Below are positions 8,872 through 19,730 of a stretch of 64,000 bases of DNA, piece by piece. This stretch comes from Streptomyces sp. NBC_00663 (GTDB taxonomy: Bacteria; Actinomycetota; Actinomycetes; Streptomycetales; Streptomycetaceae): assembly GCF_036226885.1 (NCBI RefSeq), contig NZ_CP109028.1, positions 62,001 to 126,000 on the forward strand, written 5' to 3'. How positions within the stretch are numbered: position 1 is the stretch's first letter; each line of letters starts with the position of its first letter. Below the pieces are notes generated by a model. The model had not been told where the DNA came from and made no database searches. It was given only the letters and a program-made list of their open reading frames with translations. The position numbers and the translations under genes are program-made.

Positions 8872-9929
8872 CCGAAGCACACGCGATCGCCGGCGTCCCC
8901 ATGCGCTGGGTCGGCCCCCTGCGCATCTCGGGGAACGTCGCCACGACCGAGACCCAGGTTCCGCTGGCCACCTACGAGTCGCCGCTGTGGCCGTCGGTCG
9001 GCCGCGGCGCGAAGGTGTCCCGGCTGGCCGAGAAGGGCATCGTCGCCACCCTCGTCGACGAGCGGATGACCCGCTCGGTGCTCGTCGAGGCCGTCGACGC
9101 CCAGACCGCCCTGACGGCCGCGCGGACCATCGAGGCCCGTATCGACGAGCTGCGCGAGGTGGTGCGCGGTTGCAGCAGGTTCGCCCAGCTCATCGGCATC
9201 CGGCACGAGATCAACGCCAACCTGCTGTTCATCCGCTTCGAGTTCACCACCGGCGACGCCTCCGGCCACAACATGGCGACGCTGGCCTCCGACGCCCTGC
9301 TCGCCCATCTCCTCAAGACGATCCCGGGCATCTCCTACGGCTCGATCTCCGGCAACTACTGCACGGACAAGAAGGCCACCGCCATCAACGGCATCCTCGG
9401 CCGCGGCAAGAACGTGGTCACCGAGATCCTCATCCCGCGTGACGTGGTGAGCGACGTGCTGCACACCACGGCCGCCAAGATCGTCGAGCTGAACATCCGC
9501 AAGAACCTGCTCGGCACCCTCCTCGCCGGCGGCATCCGCTCGGCCAACGCGCACTACGCGAACATGCTGCTCGCGTTCTACCTGGCCACCGGCCAGGACG
9601 CGGCCAACATCATCGAGGGCTCGCAGGGCGTCGTGATGGCCGAGGACCGCGACGGCGACCTCTACTTCGCCTGCACCCTGCCGAACCTGATCGTCGGCAC
9701 GGTCGGCAACGGCAAGGGGCTCGGCTTCGTGGAGACGAACCTGACCCGGCTCGGCTGCCGGGCCGAGGCCGCGCCCGGCGAGAACGCCCGCCGCCTCGCC
9801 GTCCTCGCGGCGGCCACGGTGCTGTGCGGCGAACTCTCCCTGCTCGCGGCGCAGACCAACCCGGGCGAGCTCATGCGCGCACACGTCCAGCTGGAACGCG
9901 ACAACAAGACCGCAAAGGTTGGTGTCTAG
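8868..9929 (+). CDS. hmgr: Hydroxymethylglutaryl-CoA reductase (NADPH), class I
   Basis: This enzyme reduces HMG-CoA to mevalonate and is the usual flux-controlling step. The 353-aa protein is a compact catalytic domain without membrane segments, so it is cytosolic. Visible motifs are TTGDASGHNMAT (NADP binding), GNYCTDKKATAINGILGRGK with the catalytic Lys, VVTEILIPR with the catalytic Glu, GQDAANIIEG with the catalytic Asp and ELMRAHVQLERDN with the catalytic His. It overlaps the isomerase by 4 bp. Confidence 0.95.
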   Translation: MTEAHAIAGVPMRWVGPLRISGNVATTETQVPLATYESPLWPSVGRGAKVSRLAEKGIVATLVDERMTRSVLVEAVDAQTALTAARTIEARIDELREVVRGCSRFAQLIGIRHEINANLLFIRFEFTTGDASGHNMATLASDALLAHLLKTIPGISYGSISGNYCTDKKATAINGILGRGKNVVTEILIPRDVVSDVLHTTAAKIVELNIRKNLLGTLLAGGIRSANAHYANMLLAFYLATGQDAANIIEGSQGVVMAEDRDGDLYFACTLPNLIVGTVGNGKGLGFVETNLTRLGCRAEAAPGENARRLAVLAAATVLCGELSLLAAQTNPGELMRAHVQLERDNKTAKVGV

Positions 9930-9932
9930 GGC

Positions 9933-11102
9933 ATGTCCATCTCCATAGGAATCCACGATCTGTCGTTCGCCACGGGCGAGTTCGTGCTGCCGCACACCGC
10001 GCTCGCCGACTACAACGGCACCGAGATCGGCAAGTACCACGTCGGTATCGGCCAGCACTCGATGAGCATCCCCGCCGCCGACGAGGACATCGTGACCCTC
10101 GCCGCGACGGCCGCCGCGCCGATCATCGCGCGGCACGGCAGCGACCGTATCCGCACGGTCGTCTTCGCCACCGAGTCCTCGATCGACCAGGCGAAATCGG
10201 CGGGCGTGTACGTCCACTCGCTGCTCGGACTGCCCTCGGCCACCCGCGTCGTCGAGCTGAAGCAGGCCTGCTACGGCGCCACGGCCGCCCTCCAGTTCGC
10301 CATCGGCCTGGTGCGGCGCGACCCCGCCCAGCAGGTCCTGGTGATCGCCAGTGACGTCTCCAAGTACGAGCTGGACAGCCCCGGCGAGGCGACGCAGGGC
10401 GCGGCGGCCGTGGCCATGCTGGTCAGCCTCGACCCGGCCCTGGTGCGCATCGAGGACCCCTCGGGCCTGTTCACCGCCGACGTCATGGACTTCTGGCGGC
10501 CCAACTACCTCAACACCGCGCTGGTCGACGGCCACGAGTCCATCAACGCCTACCTCCAGGCCGTCGAGGGCACCTGGAAGGACTACAGCGAGCAGGGCGG
10601 CCGCGGCCTGGAGGAGTTCGCCGCGTTCTGCTACCACCAGCCGTTCACGAAGATGGCCTTCAAGGCCCACCGCCACCTTCTGAACTACTGCGGCCAGGAC
10701 ACCGACAAGGACGCCATCGCCCAGGCCATCGGCCTGACCACGGCCTACAACACGGTGGTCGGCAACAGCTACACGGCCTCCGTGTACCTGGCCCTGTCGG
10801 CGCTGCTCGACCAGTCCGACGACCTGACCGGCAAGTCCATCGGCTTCCTCAGCTACGGCTCCGGCAGCGTCGCCGAGTTCTTCGCCGGTACGGTCGTCGC
10901 CGGCTACCGGGACCAGCTGCGCACCGAGGCCAACCACGAGGCCATCAACCGGCGCAAGCCGGTCGACTACGCCGGCTACCGCGACCTGCACGAGCGGTCG
11001 TTCCCCACGGACGGCGGCGACTACGCCACCGAGGAGCAGACCACGGGCCCGTTCCGGCTGGCCGGGATCAGCGGTCACAAGCGGATCTACCAGGCACGTT
11101 AG
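9933..11102 (+). CDS. hmgs: Hydroxymethylglutaryl-CoA synthase
   Basis: This thiolase-fold enzyme condenses acetyl-CoA with acetoacetyl-CoA to HMG-CoA. The 389-aa protein has its nucleophilic Cys at about residue 113 in VELKQACYGATAAL and the His motif CYHQPFTKMAFKAHRHL. ATG 9933 is 3 nt after the reductase stop. It depends on acetoacetyl-CoA, which the next gene supplies. Confidence 0.95.
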   Translation: MSISIGIHDLSFATGEFVLPHTALADYNGTEIGKYHVGIGQHSMSIPAADEDIVTLAATAAAPIIARHGSDRIRTVVFATESSIDQAKSAGVYVHSLLGLPSATRVVELKQACYGATAALQFAIGLVRRDPAQQVLVIASDVSKYELDSPGEATQGAAAVAMLVSLDPALVRIEDPSGLFTADVMDFWRPNYLNTALVDGHESINAYLQAVEGTWKDYSEQGGRGLEEFAAFCYHQPFTKMAFKAHRHLLNYCGQDTDKDAIAQAIGLTTAYNTVVGNSYTASVYLALSALLDQSDDLTGKSIGFLSYGSGSVAEFFAGTVVAGYRDQLRTEANHEAINRRKPVDYAGYRDLHERSFPTDGGDYATEEQTTGPFRLAGISGHKRIYQAR

Positions 11103-11149
11103 CGCTTCGCTGGAGGGGCCGGGCGGGGCGGTTGTTCGGCTGCGGCAGC

Positions 11150-11195
11150 GTGGGGGCTGGTCGTGCAGTTCCCCGCGCCCCTTTGGGGCGTTGCC
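11150..11195. repeat. Dispersed Streptomyces intergenic element
   Basis: The sequence around 11152-11190, with the core cagttccccgcgcccctttg, matches a short element I recognise as scattered through Streptomyces intergenic regions (a GGGGCTGGTCG...GTTCCCCGCGCCCCT type unit). It sits in the 167-bp gap between HMG-CoA synthase and the acetoacetyl-CoA synthase, splitting an otherwise contiguous operon. It can form a GGGGC/GCCCC hairpin that could attenuate or process the transcript. Only one copy was noticed in the window. Confidence 0.55.
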
Positions 11196-11269
11196 GGACC
11201 GAAGTCGGCCTACCCACCCGGCCCCAGTCGCACAGTCATTCGAAAACCACTTGAGGGGCGGGCACTCGC

Positions 11270-12247
11270 ATGCAGGATGTCAGGATCATCGGTACGGGTG
11301 CCTACGTACCGGACCGGATCGTCTCCAACGACGAGGTCGGCGCACCGGCCGGAGTCGACAGCGACTGGATCATCACCAAGACCGCCTTCCGCGAACGGCG
11401 TTGGGCCGCCGACGACGAGGCCACGTCGGACCTGGCGACCGCCGCGGCGCGTGCCGCGCTGGAGTCGGCCGGCATCACTGCCGCGCAGCTGTCCGTGATC
11501 GTGGTCGCCACCTCCACGCCCGACCGGCCCCAACCCCCCACCGCCTCCTACGTCCAACGCAACCTCGGCGCGACGGGCGCCGCCGCCTTCGACGTCAACG
11601 CCGTCTGCTCGGGTGAGGTGTTCGCCCTGTCGGCGGCGGAGAACCTGCTGGCCCGCAAGGGCGGCCACGCCCTCGTCATAGGCGCCGACATCTACTCCCG
11701 CATCCTCAACCCCGCCGACCGCCGCACCGTCGTGCTGTTCGGCGACGGAGCCGGCGCCATCGTGCTGGGCCAGGCGGACAGCGGGCCGCGGATCCGGCAC
11801 CTGGACCTGCACACGTTCGGTGAGCTCTCGGATCTGATCCGGGTGCCCGGCGGCGGCAGCCGTGCCCCGCTGACCGCCGAGTCCCTTGAGGAGGGCCAGC
11901 AGTACTTCACCATGGACGGCAGGGGCGTACGCCGCTTCGTCGCCGACCATGTCCCCCAGCTGGTCAAGCAGTTCCTGCACGAGGCCGGTGTCGTCCCCGA
12001 CGACATCCGCCACTTCATCCCGCACCAGGCCAACGGCGTCATGCTCGACGACCTCTTCACCGAGCTGGCCCTGCCGAACGCCACGATGCACAAGACCCTG
12101 GAGACCTACGCCAACACCGGCGCCGCCTCCATCCCCATCACCCTCGACGCGGCCCACCGTGAAGGCGCCCTGCGCCGGGGTGACCTGGTTCTCCTCGCCG
12201 GCTTCGGCGGCGGCATGGCCGCAGGACTCGCCCTCATCGAATGGTGA
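11270..12247 (+). CDS. nphT7: Acetoacetyl-CoA synthase (NphT7-type KAS III)
   Basis: NphT7 condenses acetyl-CoA with malonyl-CoA, with irreversible loss of CO2, to give acetoacetyl-CoA. The 325-aa KAS III-fold protein has the Cys-His-Asn triad: Cys113 in NAVCSGEVFAL, His in HFIPHQANGVMLDD and Asn in YANTGAASIPI. Its place at the end of a mevalonate operon matches nphT7 of Streptomyces sp. CL190. A FabH-type initiation enzyme is the only serious alternative, and the context argues against it. Its need for malonyl-CoA links it to the acyl-CoA carboxylase genes at 29.8-31.7 kb. Confidence 0.93.
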   Translation: MQDVRIIGTGAYVPDRIVSNDEVGAPAGVDSDWIITKTAFRERRWAADDEATSDLATAAARAALESAGITAAQLSVIVVATSTPDRPQPPTASYVQRNLGATGAAAFDVNAVCSGEVFALSAAENLLARKGGHALVIGADIYSRILNPADRRTVVLFGDGAGAIVLGQADSGPRIRHLDLHTFGELSDLIRVPGGGSRAPLTAESLEEGQQYFTMDGRGVRRFVADHVPQLVKQFLHEAGVVPDDIRHFIPHQANGVMLDDLFTELALPNATMHKTLETYANTGAASIPITLDAAHREGALRRGDLVLLAGFGGGMAAGLALIEW

Positions 12248-12262
12248 GTCAGGAGCTGTGAG

Positions 12263-12607
12263 TCAGTTGGTGTCGCGGACGCGCTGTTCGTAACCGGGCC
12301 ACAGGTCCCGGGCGAGCAGCCGTTCCTGCGCCGTCAGCGGCAGATCAGCGCGCAGTCGCTCGGGGTGGGCGGGCGGTGGCCCACCGACCCCCGGCGGCAG
12401 CACCAGGAACCGTCGCCAGAGCTGCCCCGCGAGGAAGCCGCGGGAGCCGGTGGCGGAATCAGCCATGCCCATGCCCATGTCCTGGTCCGGGCCCTGGGGC
12501 GCTCCGGTGCCGAGATGCATGGCTCCGAAGGCCGCCAAGGACCGCCAGAGCGGCCACAGGCAGCGGTTCCTCAACCACCGCGCACCGCCGCGCAGCAGAC
12601 CGTTCAT
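12263..12607 (-). CDS. DUF6059 family small protein
   Basis: This 114-aa protein starts at ATG 12607, preceded by GGAGGTG. Its layout (a short basic N-terminus with LWRSLAAFGAMHLG, a Gly/Pro-rich middle, then PPPAHPERLRADLPLTAQE near the end) matches the DUF6059 family of Streptomyces, which has no known function. The frame ends 15 bp from the acetoacetyl-CoA synthase stop on the opposite strand, so the two genes converge. Confidence 0.6.
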   Translation of the reverse strand: MNGLLRGGARWLRNRCLWPLWRSLAAFGAMHLGTGAPQGPDQDMGMGMADSATGSRGFLAGQLWRRFLVLPPGVGGPPPAHPERLRADLPLTAQERLLARDLWPGYEQRVRDTN

Positions 12608-12682
12608 GTCCGCACCACCTCCGCATCGCCGCTCGTGGGAAGCTGCCAACGGCCACTCGTGGACCGGTGGAGCAGGGCGGCG

Positions 12683-12811
12683 TCAGTCGATGCCGCGTAT
12701 GACGTGGGGCTCCCAGGAGTCGTCCTCGTCGATGCCCGCGAGCCGAAGCGGTGGGGCGAGGACGTGGATGTCCTGGGACTGTCTGCCGTCTTCCTCCGGG
12801 GTGTCGTACAC
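12683..12811 (-). CDS. Possible 42-aa acidic peptide
   Basis: A GTG at 12811 follows a strong AGGAGGAGC ribosome site and opens a 42-codon frame beginning VYDTPEEDGRQSQDIH and ending WEPHVIRGID. The product is acidic, with no signal or membrane segment. It lies between metF and the DUF6059 gene on the same strand, so the three could be cotranscribed. I do not recognise a family. The RBS is the main support. Confidence 0.4.
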   Translation of the reverse strand: MYDTPEEDGRQSQDIHVLAPPLRLAGIDEDDSWEPHVIRGID

Positions 12812-12861
12812 CTGCTCCTCCTGCTCAGCTCTCTTCGGATCGGTCGGCCGTGCCGTGGACC

Positions 12862-13752
12862 TCACGCCGTGACGCGGGTCGCCGCCAGCACGTTGCGGTG
12901 GATGTCCAGGGCGGCCGTGGACTTGTTGAGGGTGATGTAGTGCAGGCCGGGGGCGCCCTCGGCGAGGAGCCGCTCGGCCATGGCGGTGGCGTACTCGACG
13001 CCGATGCGGTGACCGTCCGCCGGGTTGTCGCGCACGGCGTCCAGGCGGTGGGCGAGGTCCTCGGGGAAGGCGGCGCCGCTGAGTTCGGCGAAGCGGGCGA
13101 TCTGGCGCACGTCGGTGGCCGGCATGATCTCCGGAATGACCGGGGTGTCGCAGCCGGCCGCGGCGACCCGGTCGCGCAGCCGCAGATAGTCCTCGACGTG
13201 GAAGAACATCTGGGTCACCGCGTAGTCGGCGCCCGCCTTGCACTTGGCGACGAAGTGCCGGATGTCGGACTCCCAGTCGGCCGAGCGCGGATGCCGCTCG
13301 GGAAAGGCCGCCACCCCGACGCTGAACTCCCCCGACTCCTTGACCAGGCGCACCAGTTCATGGGCGTGGGTGAAGCCTTCGGGGTGGGCGATCCAGGGCG
13401 CGTTGGGGTCGCCGGGCGGGTCACCGCGCAGGGCGAGGACGTCCCGGACGCCCGCGTCGGCGTACTGGCCGATGATGTGCCGCAGTTCCGACACCGAGTG
13501 CCCGACCGCGGTCAGATGGGCGACCGGGCGCAGAGTCGTCTCGGTCGCGATCCGCTTGGTCACCTCGACCGTACGGTCCCGGGAGGAGCCGCCGGCCCCG
13601 TAGGTGACCGAGACGAAGGTCGGGGCCAGCGGTTCGATCCGACGGATCGCCTCCCACAGCGTCCGCTCGCCCTTGGGTGTCTTCGGCGGAAAGAACTCGA
13701 AGGAGAACGACGGGGTTCCCCGGTCGAGCAGGTCGCGCAGGGTCGTCGTCAC
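12862..13752 (-). CDS. metF: Methylenetetrahydrofolate reductase
   Basis: This FAD enzyme reduces 5,10-methylene-THF to 5-methyl-THF, the methyl donor for MetH. The 296-aa protein begins [14 protein letters not shown], has [15 protein letters not shown] and the folate/FAD-site stretch [12 protein letters not shown], and is the usual bacterial length. Its ATG overlaps the metH stop by 4 bp. Because the genes run with metH, a PfkB kinase and metK, its job here is most likely methyl supply for SAM-dependent tailoring rather than housekeeping. Confidence 0.95.
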   Translation of the reverse strand: MTTTLRDLLDRGTPSFSFEFFPPKTPKGERTLWEAIRRIEPLAPTFVSVTYGAGGSSRDRTVEVTKRIATETTLRPVAHLTAVGHSVSELRHIIGQYADAGVRDVLALRGDPPGDPNAPWIAHPEGFTHAHELVRLVKESGEFSVGVAAFPERHPRSADWESDIRHFVAKCKAGADYAVTQMFFHVEDYLRLRDRVAAAGCDTPVIPEIMPATDVRQIARFAELSGAAFPEDLAHRLDAVRDNPADGHRIGVEYATAMAERLLAEGAPGLHYITLNKSTAALDIHRNVLAATRVTA

Positions 13753-16700
13753 TCCCGGCCTCCGGCGTTGAAGTAGCTGGCTTCGGGGTGGTGCAGGACG
13801 ATGGCGTCCGTGGACTGCTCGGGGTGCAGCTGGAACTCCTCGGACAGGTGGACGCCGATGCGCTCGGGCTGGAGCAGGTCGGCGATCTTCGCGCGGTCCT
13901 CCAGGTCGGGGCAGGCCGGGTAGCCGAAGGAGTAGCGGCAGCCCTGGTACTCGGTGCGGAACATGCCGTCCAGCGAGCCAGGATCACCCCCGGCGATACC
14001 GAGTTCACCGCGCACGCGTGCGTGCCAGTACTCGGCGAGGGCTTCGGCCAACTGCACGGACAGCCCGTGCAGTTCGAGATAGTCGCGGTAGGCGTTCGCC
14101 TCGAAGAGCCGGGCCGTCTCCTCCCCGATCCGGGAGCCGACGGTGACTACCTGAAGCCCAATGACGTCCGTCTCCCCCGACTCCTCCGAACGGAAGAAGT
14201 CGGCCAGACACAGCCGACGGCCACGGCGCTGCCGCGGGAACGCGAACCGGGTCAGCTCGGACCCGTTCTCGTCCAGCAGGATCAGGTCCTCGCCCTTGGA
14301 CACACAGCGGAAGTAGCCGTGCACGACGGCGGCCTCAAGGAGGTTCTCCGTCTGAAGCCGGTCGAGCAGCCCGCGCAGCCGCGGCCGCCCCTCGGTCTCC
14401 ACAAGCTCCTCGTAGGTCGGCCCGTCACCCCGGCGCGCCTGCTTCAGCCCCCACTGCCCCTTGAACAGAGCCGCCTCGTCCAGCCAGGAGGCGTACTCCT
14501 TGAGCTGGATGCCCTTGATGACACGGGTGCCCCAGAAGGGCGGCTCGGGGACGGGATGATCGACGGCGACATCGGAGCGCCCCCCTTCGTCAGGACTCTC
14601 CGCGACGACGACGGCACTCGCGACAGGCTTGACCCGGCGCTGCTTGAGCTCGGGCAGGACCGCGCCCGGAACGCCGCGCTTCACGCCGATCAGCGCGTCC
14701 ATCAGGCGCAGACCCTCGAACGCGTCGCGGGCGTAACGGACTTCACCCTCGTAGATCTCGTGCAGATCCTGCTCGACATACGCCCGCGTCAGCGCCGCAC
14801 CCCCCAGGATGACCGGGTAATCAGCGGCCATGCCACGGGAGTTGAGCTCCTCCAGGTTCTCCTTCATGATCACCGTGGACTTCACCAGCAGCCCGGACAT
14901 GCCGATCACATCGGCCCGGTGCTCCTCAGCCGCCTCCAGAATCGCCGAGACCGGCTGCTTGATGCCCAGGTTGACCACGTTGTAGCCGTTGTTGGACAGG
15001 ATGATGTCGACGAGGTTCTTGCCGATGTCGTGGACGTCACCGCGGACCGTGGCCAGCACGATCGTGCCCTTGCCCTCCGCGTCCGACTTCTCCATGTGCG
15101 GTTCGAGATAGGCGACCGCCGACTTCATCACCTCGGCCGACTGCAACACGAACGGCAACTGCATCTGACCCGAGCCGAACAGCTCGCCGACGACCTTCAT
15201 GCCGTCCAGGAGCGTGTTGTTGACGATGTCCAGAGCCGAAGTCGTCTCCAGCGCCTGACCGAGGTCGGCTTCCAGGCCGTTCTTCTCGCCGTCGATGATG
15301 CGGCGCTTGAGACGCTCCTCCAGCGGCAGCGCGGCCAGTTCCTCAGCCTTGCCCGCCTTCAACGACTTCGCGGTCGCGCCCTCGAACAAGGCCATCAGCT
15401 TCTGGAGCGGGTCATAACCCTCGGCACGACGGTCGTAGATCAGATCGAGGGCCGTCTGCACCTCCTCCTCGGAGAACCGGGCGATCGGCAGGATCTTCGA
15501 CGCATGCACGATCGCCGAGTCCAGACCCGCCTTCACACACTCGTCCAGGAACACCGAGTTCAGCAGGATGCGGGCCGCCGGGTTCAGACCGAAGGAAATG
15601 TTCGACAAGCCGAGTGTCGTCTGCACGTCCGGGTGGCGCCGCTTGAGGTCACGGATCGCCTCGATCGTGGCGATACCGTCCTTGCGGGACTCCTCCTGAC
15701 CCGTGCAGATCGTGAAGGTCAGGGTGTCGATCAGGATGTCCGACTCGTGGATACCCCAGTTCCCGGTCAGGTCATCGATCAGCCGCTCCGCAATCGCGAC
15801 CTTCGTCTCGGGCGTGCGGGCCTGGCCCTCCTCATCGATGGTCAGCGCGATCAGCGCCGCACCATGCTCCTGCGCCAGCTTCGTCACCTTCGCGAAGCGC
15901 GACTCCGGACCGTCACCGTCCTCGTAATTGACCGAGTTGATGACCGCACGCCCACCCAGCTTCTCCAACCCGGCCTGGAGGACATCGACCTCGGTCGAGT
16001 CCAGCACGATCGGCAGCGTCGACGCGGTCGCGAACCGTCCGGCCAGCTCCTCCATGTCCGCCACACCGTCACGGCCCACGTAGTCCACGCACAGGTCCAG
16101 CATGTGCGCGCCCTCACGGATCTGGTCCCGGGCCATCTCCACACAGTCGTCCCAGCGGCCCTCCAGCATCGCCTCACGGAACTTCTTCGACCCGTTGGCA
16201 TTCGTCCGCTCACCGATCGCCAGATACGACGTGTCCTGACGGAACGCCACCGTCTGATAGAGCGAGGCCGCACCCGGCTCGGGACGCGGTTCCCGCTCCC
16301 CCGGTGCCATGCCCCGTACCCGCTCGACGATCTGCCGCAGATGCTCGGGCGTCGTACCGCAGCAGCCGCCGATCAGGGACAGGCCGTAGTCGCGTACGAA
16401 GTTCTCCTGCGCGTCCGCCAACTCCGCCGGGGCCAGCGGGTAGTGGGCGCCGTCCTTGGTCAGTACCGGCAGGCCGGCGTTCGGCATGCAGGAGAGCTGG
16501 ATGCGGGAGTGGCGGGCGAGGTAGCGCAGGTGCTCGCTCATCTCGGCGGGGCCGGTCGCGCAGTTCAGGCCGATCATGTCGATGCCGAGCGGCTCCAGCG
16601 CGGTCAGCGCGGCGCCGATCTCCGAGCCGAGGAGCATGGTGCCGGTCGATTCCACCGTCACCGAGACGATCAGCGGCACGTTCAGGCCGAGGGCTTCGAG

Positions 16701-17303
16701 GCCGCGGCGGGCGCCGAGGACGGCGGCCTTGGTCTGGAGCAGATCCTGCGTGGTCTCCACCAGCAGCGCGTCGGCGCCGCCCGCGATGAGGCCCTCGGCG
16801 TTCTGCTGGTAGGCGTCGCGCAGGAGGGTGTAGGGGGCGTGGCCGAGGGTGGGGAGCTTGGTGCCGGGGCCCATGGAGCCCAGGACCCAGCGCTGGCGGC
16901 CGTCGCGGACGGTGTACTCGTCGGCCGTCTCGCGGGCCACGCGGGCGCCGGCCTCGGACAGCTCGTGGACGCGCTCAGGGATGTCGTACTCGCCGAGGGC
17001 CGCGTGGTTCGCGCCGAAGGTGTTGGTCTCCACGCAGTCGACGCCGGCGCCGAAGTACTCCTCGTGGACGGAGCGGACGATGTCCGGGCGGGTGACGTTG
17101 AGGATCTCGTTACAGCCTTCGAGGTTCTCGAAGTCCTCAAGGGTCGGGTCCTGCGCCTGGAGCATGGTGCCCATGGCCCCGTCGGCGACGACCACGCGGG
17201 TGGCGAGCGCCTCGCGGAGGGCGGCGACGCGGGCTTCGTGGGTGGCGGCGGCGCGGGCTTCTTGGGCAGCGGCGGCGACGCGGGTTTCGTGGGGGCCGGT
17301 CAT
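13749..17303 (-). CDS. metH: Cobalamin-dependent methionine synthase
   Basis: MetH transfers the methyl group of 5-methyl-THF to homocysteine through cobalamin. The 1184-aa protein has the full domain order: homocysteine-binding barrel (about 20-330, with the zinc-Cys region [13 protein letters not shown]), pterin-binding barrel (about 350-610, including [13 protein letters not shown]), cobalamin cap and binding domains (about 630-870, with GDVHDIGKN carrying the axial His) and an SAM-binding activation domain (about 900-1184, ending with [14 protein letters not shown]). The N-terminus has an Ala/Arg-rich repeat (EARVAA and similar). It overlaps both neighbours by 4 bp. Confidence 0.97.
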   Translation of the reverse strand: MTGPHETRVAAAAQEARAAATHEARVAALREALATRVVVADGAMGTMLQAQDPTLEDFENLEGCNEILNVTRPDIVRSVHEEYFGAGVDCVETNTFGANHAALGEYDIPERVHELSEAGARVARETADEYTVRDGRQRWVLGSMGPGTKLPTLGHAPYTLLRDAYQQNAEGLIAGGADALLVETTQDLLQTKAAVLGARRGLEALGLNVPLIVSVTVESTGTMLLGSEIGAALTALEPLGIDMIGLNCATGPAEMSEHLRYLARHSRIQLSCMPNAGLPVLTKDGAHYPLAPAELADAQENFVRDYGLSLIGGCCGTTPEHLRQIVERVRGMAPGEREPRPEPGAASLYQTVAFRQDTSYLAIGERTNANGSKKFREAMLEGRWDDCVEMARDQIREGAHMLDLCVDYVGRDGVADMEELAGRFATASTLPIVLDSTEVDVLQAGLEKLGGRAVINSVNYEDGDGPESRFAKVTKLAQEHGAALIALTIDEEGQARTPETKVAIAERLIDDLTGNWGIHESDILIDTLTFTICTGQEESRKDGIATIEAIRDLKRRHPDVQTTLGLSNISFGLNPAARILLNSVFLDECVKAGLDSAIVHASKILPIARFSEEEVQTALDLIYDRRAEGYDPLQKLMALFEGATAKSLKAGKAEELAALPLEERLKRRIIDGEKNGLEADLGQALETTSALDIVNNTLLDGMKVVGELFGSGQMQLPFVLQSAEVMKSAVAYLEPHMEKSDAEGKGTIVLATVRGDVHDIGKNLVDIILSNNGYNVVNLGIKQPVSAILEAAEEHRADVIGMSGLLVKSTVIMKENLEELNSRGMAADYPVILGGAALTRAYVEQDLHEIYEGEVRYARDAFEGLRLMDALIGVKRGVPGAVLPELKQRRVKPVASAVVVAESPDEGGRSDVAVDHPVPEPPFWGTRVIKGIQLKEYASWLDEAALFKGQWGLKQARRGDGPTYEELVETEGRPRLRGLLDRLQTENLLEAAVVHGYFRCVSKGEDLILLDENGSELTRFAFPRQRRGRRLCLADFFRSEESGETDVIGLQVVTVGSRIGEETARLFEANAYRDYLELHGLSVQLAEALAEYWHARVRGELGIAGGDPGSLDGMFRTEYQGCRYSFGYPACPDLEDRAKIADLLQPERIGVHLSEEFQLHPEQSTDAIVLHHPEASYFNAGGRE

Positions 17304-18289
17304 GACAGCTCACTCAGGACGGAGGCGAGCGGCTGGGCCGCGTCGGGGCCGTAGGTGCGCTCGACGATGCCGGTCAGCTGCGCCCGGTCGATCTCGTAGG
17401 ACTGCGAGCCGACCGCGCCAAGGACGACGGAGGCCAGCGCACAGCCGAGTCGGGCCGCGGACTCCAGCGGGGCGCCCTGGCCGACGGCGGCCAGGAAGCC
17501 GACGCGGAAGGCGTCCCCGACGCCGGTCGGGTCGGCGGTCGGGGCGTCGGGAACGGCGGGGACGACGAGGGGTGCCTGACCGAGGCGTTCGAGGCGTACG
17601 CCCTTCTCGCCCAGGGTGGTGACCCAGGTGCCGACCGTCGCGAGGACGTCGGTGCGGCTCCAGCCGGTGCGCTCCTTCAGGAGCGCGGCCTCGTACTCGT
17701 TGGTGAACAGCCAGGTGGCGCCGTCCACGAGATCGCGGACCTGGGGGCCGTCCAGGCGGGCCAGTTGCTGCGAGGGGTCGGCCGCGAAGGGGATGCCGAG
17801 GTCGCGGCATTCCGCGGTGTGGCGCAGCATCGCCGCCGGGTCGTCGGGCGAGATCAGGACGAGGCCGGGGCGGTCGGGTCCGGTGACGAGCGGGCGCAGG
17901 TCGATGTCGGACGCCTCGGCCATCGCGCCCGCGTAGAAGGCGGCGATCTGGTTGGCGTCCTCGTCGGTGATGCACATGAAGCGGGCGGTCTGCCGTTCCC
18001 CGGAGACGTGCACGCCCCCGGTGTCGACGCCGTGCTCCTTCAGCCACAGCTCGTACTCGGCGAAGTCCGTGCCCACCGCTCCGATCAGCAGCGGTGCGAG
18101 GCCGAGGCCGCCGAGCCCGAAGGCGATGTTCGCGGCGACACCGCCCCGGCGCACCTCAAGTCGGTCGACGAGGAAGGAGAGCGAGACGTGGGCGAGCTGC
18201 TCGGGCAGCAGCTGGTCCGCGATCCGTCCGGGGAAGACCATCAGGTGGTCGGTGGCTATCGATCCTGTCACCGCGATGCGCACGGGCAC
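17300..18289 (-). CDS. PfkB-family kinase, probably adenosine kinase
   Basis: This 329-aa ribokinase-fold protein has RRGGVAANIAFGLGGLG in the substrate region and the PfkB signature DPTGVGDAFRVGFLA, whose Asp is the catalytic base. In a SAM-recycling operon the likely substrate is adenosine released from S-adenosylhomocysteine, so it would drive the SAH hydrolase equilibrium forward. Similar genes accompany metF/metH/metK in Streptomyces meroterpenoid clusters. Another nucleoside or sugar cannot be excluded. Its stop overlaps the metH start; metK lies 82 bp upstream. Confidence 0.85.
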   Translation of the reverse strand: MPVRIAVTGSIATDHLMVFPGRIADQLLPEQLAHVSLSFLVDRLEVRRGGVAANIAFGLGGLGLAPLLIGAVGTDFAEYELWLKEHGVDTGGVHVSGERQTARFMCITDEDANQIAAFYAGAMAEASDIDLRPLVTGPDRPGLVLISPDDPAAMLRHTAECRDLGIPFAADPSQQLARLDGPQVRDLVDGATWLFTNEYEAALLKERTGWSRTDVLATVGTWVTTLGEKGVRLERLGQAPLVVPAVPDAPTADPTGVGDAFRVGFLAAVGQGAPLESAARLGCALASVVLGAVGSQSYEIDRAQLTGIVERTYGPDAAQPLASVLSELS

Positions 18290-18371
18290 TCCTTGGGTCG
18301 CTTCGGTCGCTGATCACCGGTGGTGCGTGTGTCGGCCGATAGCGCCGGGCCCGGCCGTCGGGAAGTCGGGC

Positions 18372-19580
<1,209 letters not shown>

Positions 19581-19730
19581 GACACTCCAGTTGATTGCGG
19601 CCCAAGCACGGACGGCGTCACAGACCGGGCGAAGTGACCCGTGTCACGGCCACGATGGACGACGTCGAACGAGGAGCGCTTGAAGTGCGGCGGAACCAGG
19701 GTCGAGGGGCGGCCCTCATGGAGCTGACCT

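Noticed and set aside
13677-17354. 1225-aa plus-strand frame antisense to metH
   Set aside because: The minus strand has all MetH domains; the antisense product is His/Arg/Leu-rich and without any recognisable domain.
19640-19700. SAH-riboswitch-like GAGGAGCGCTTG near metK
   Set aside because: It is on the strand opposite to metK and lacks the expected pairing partners.
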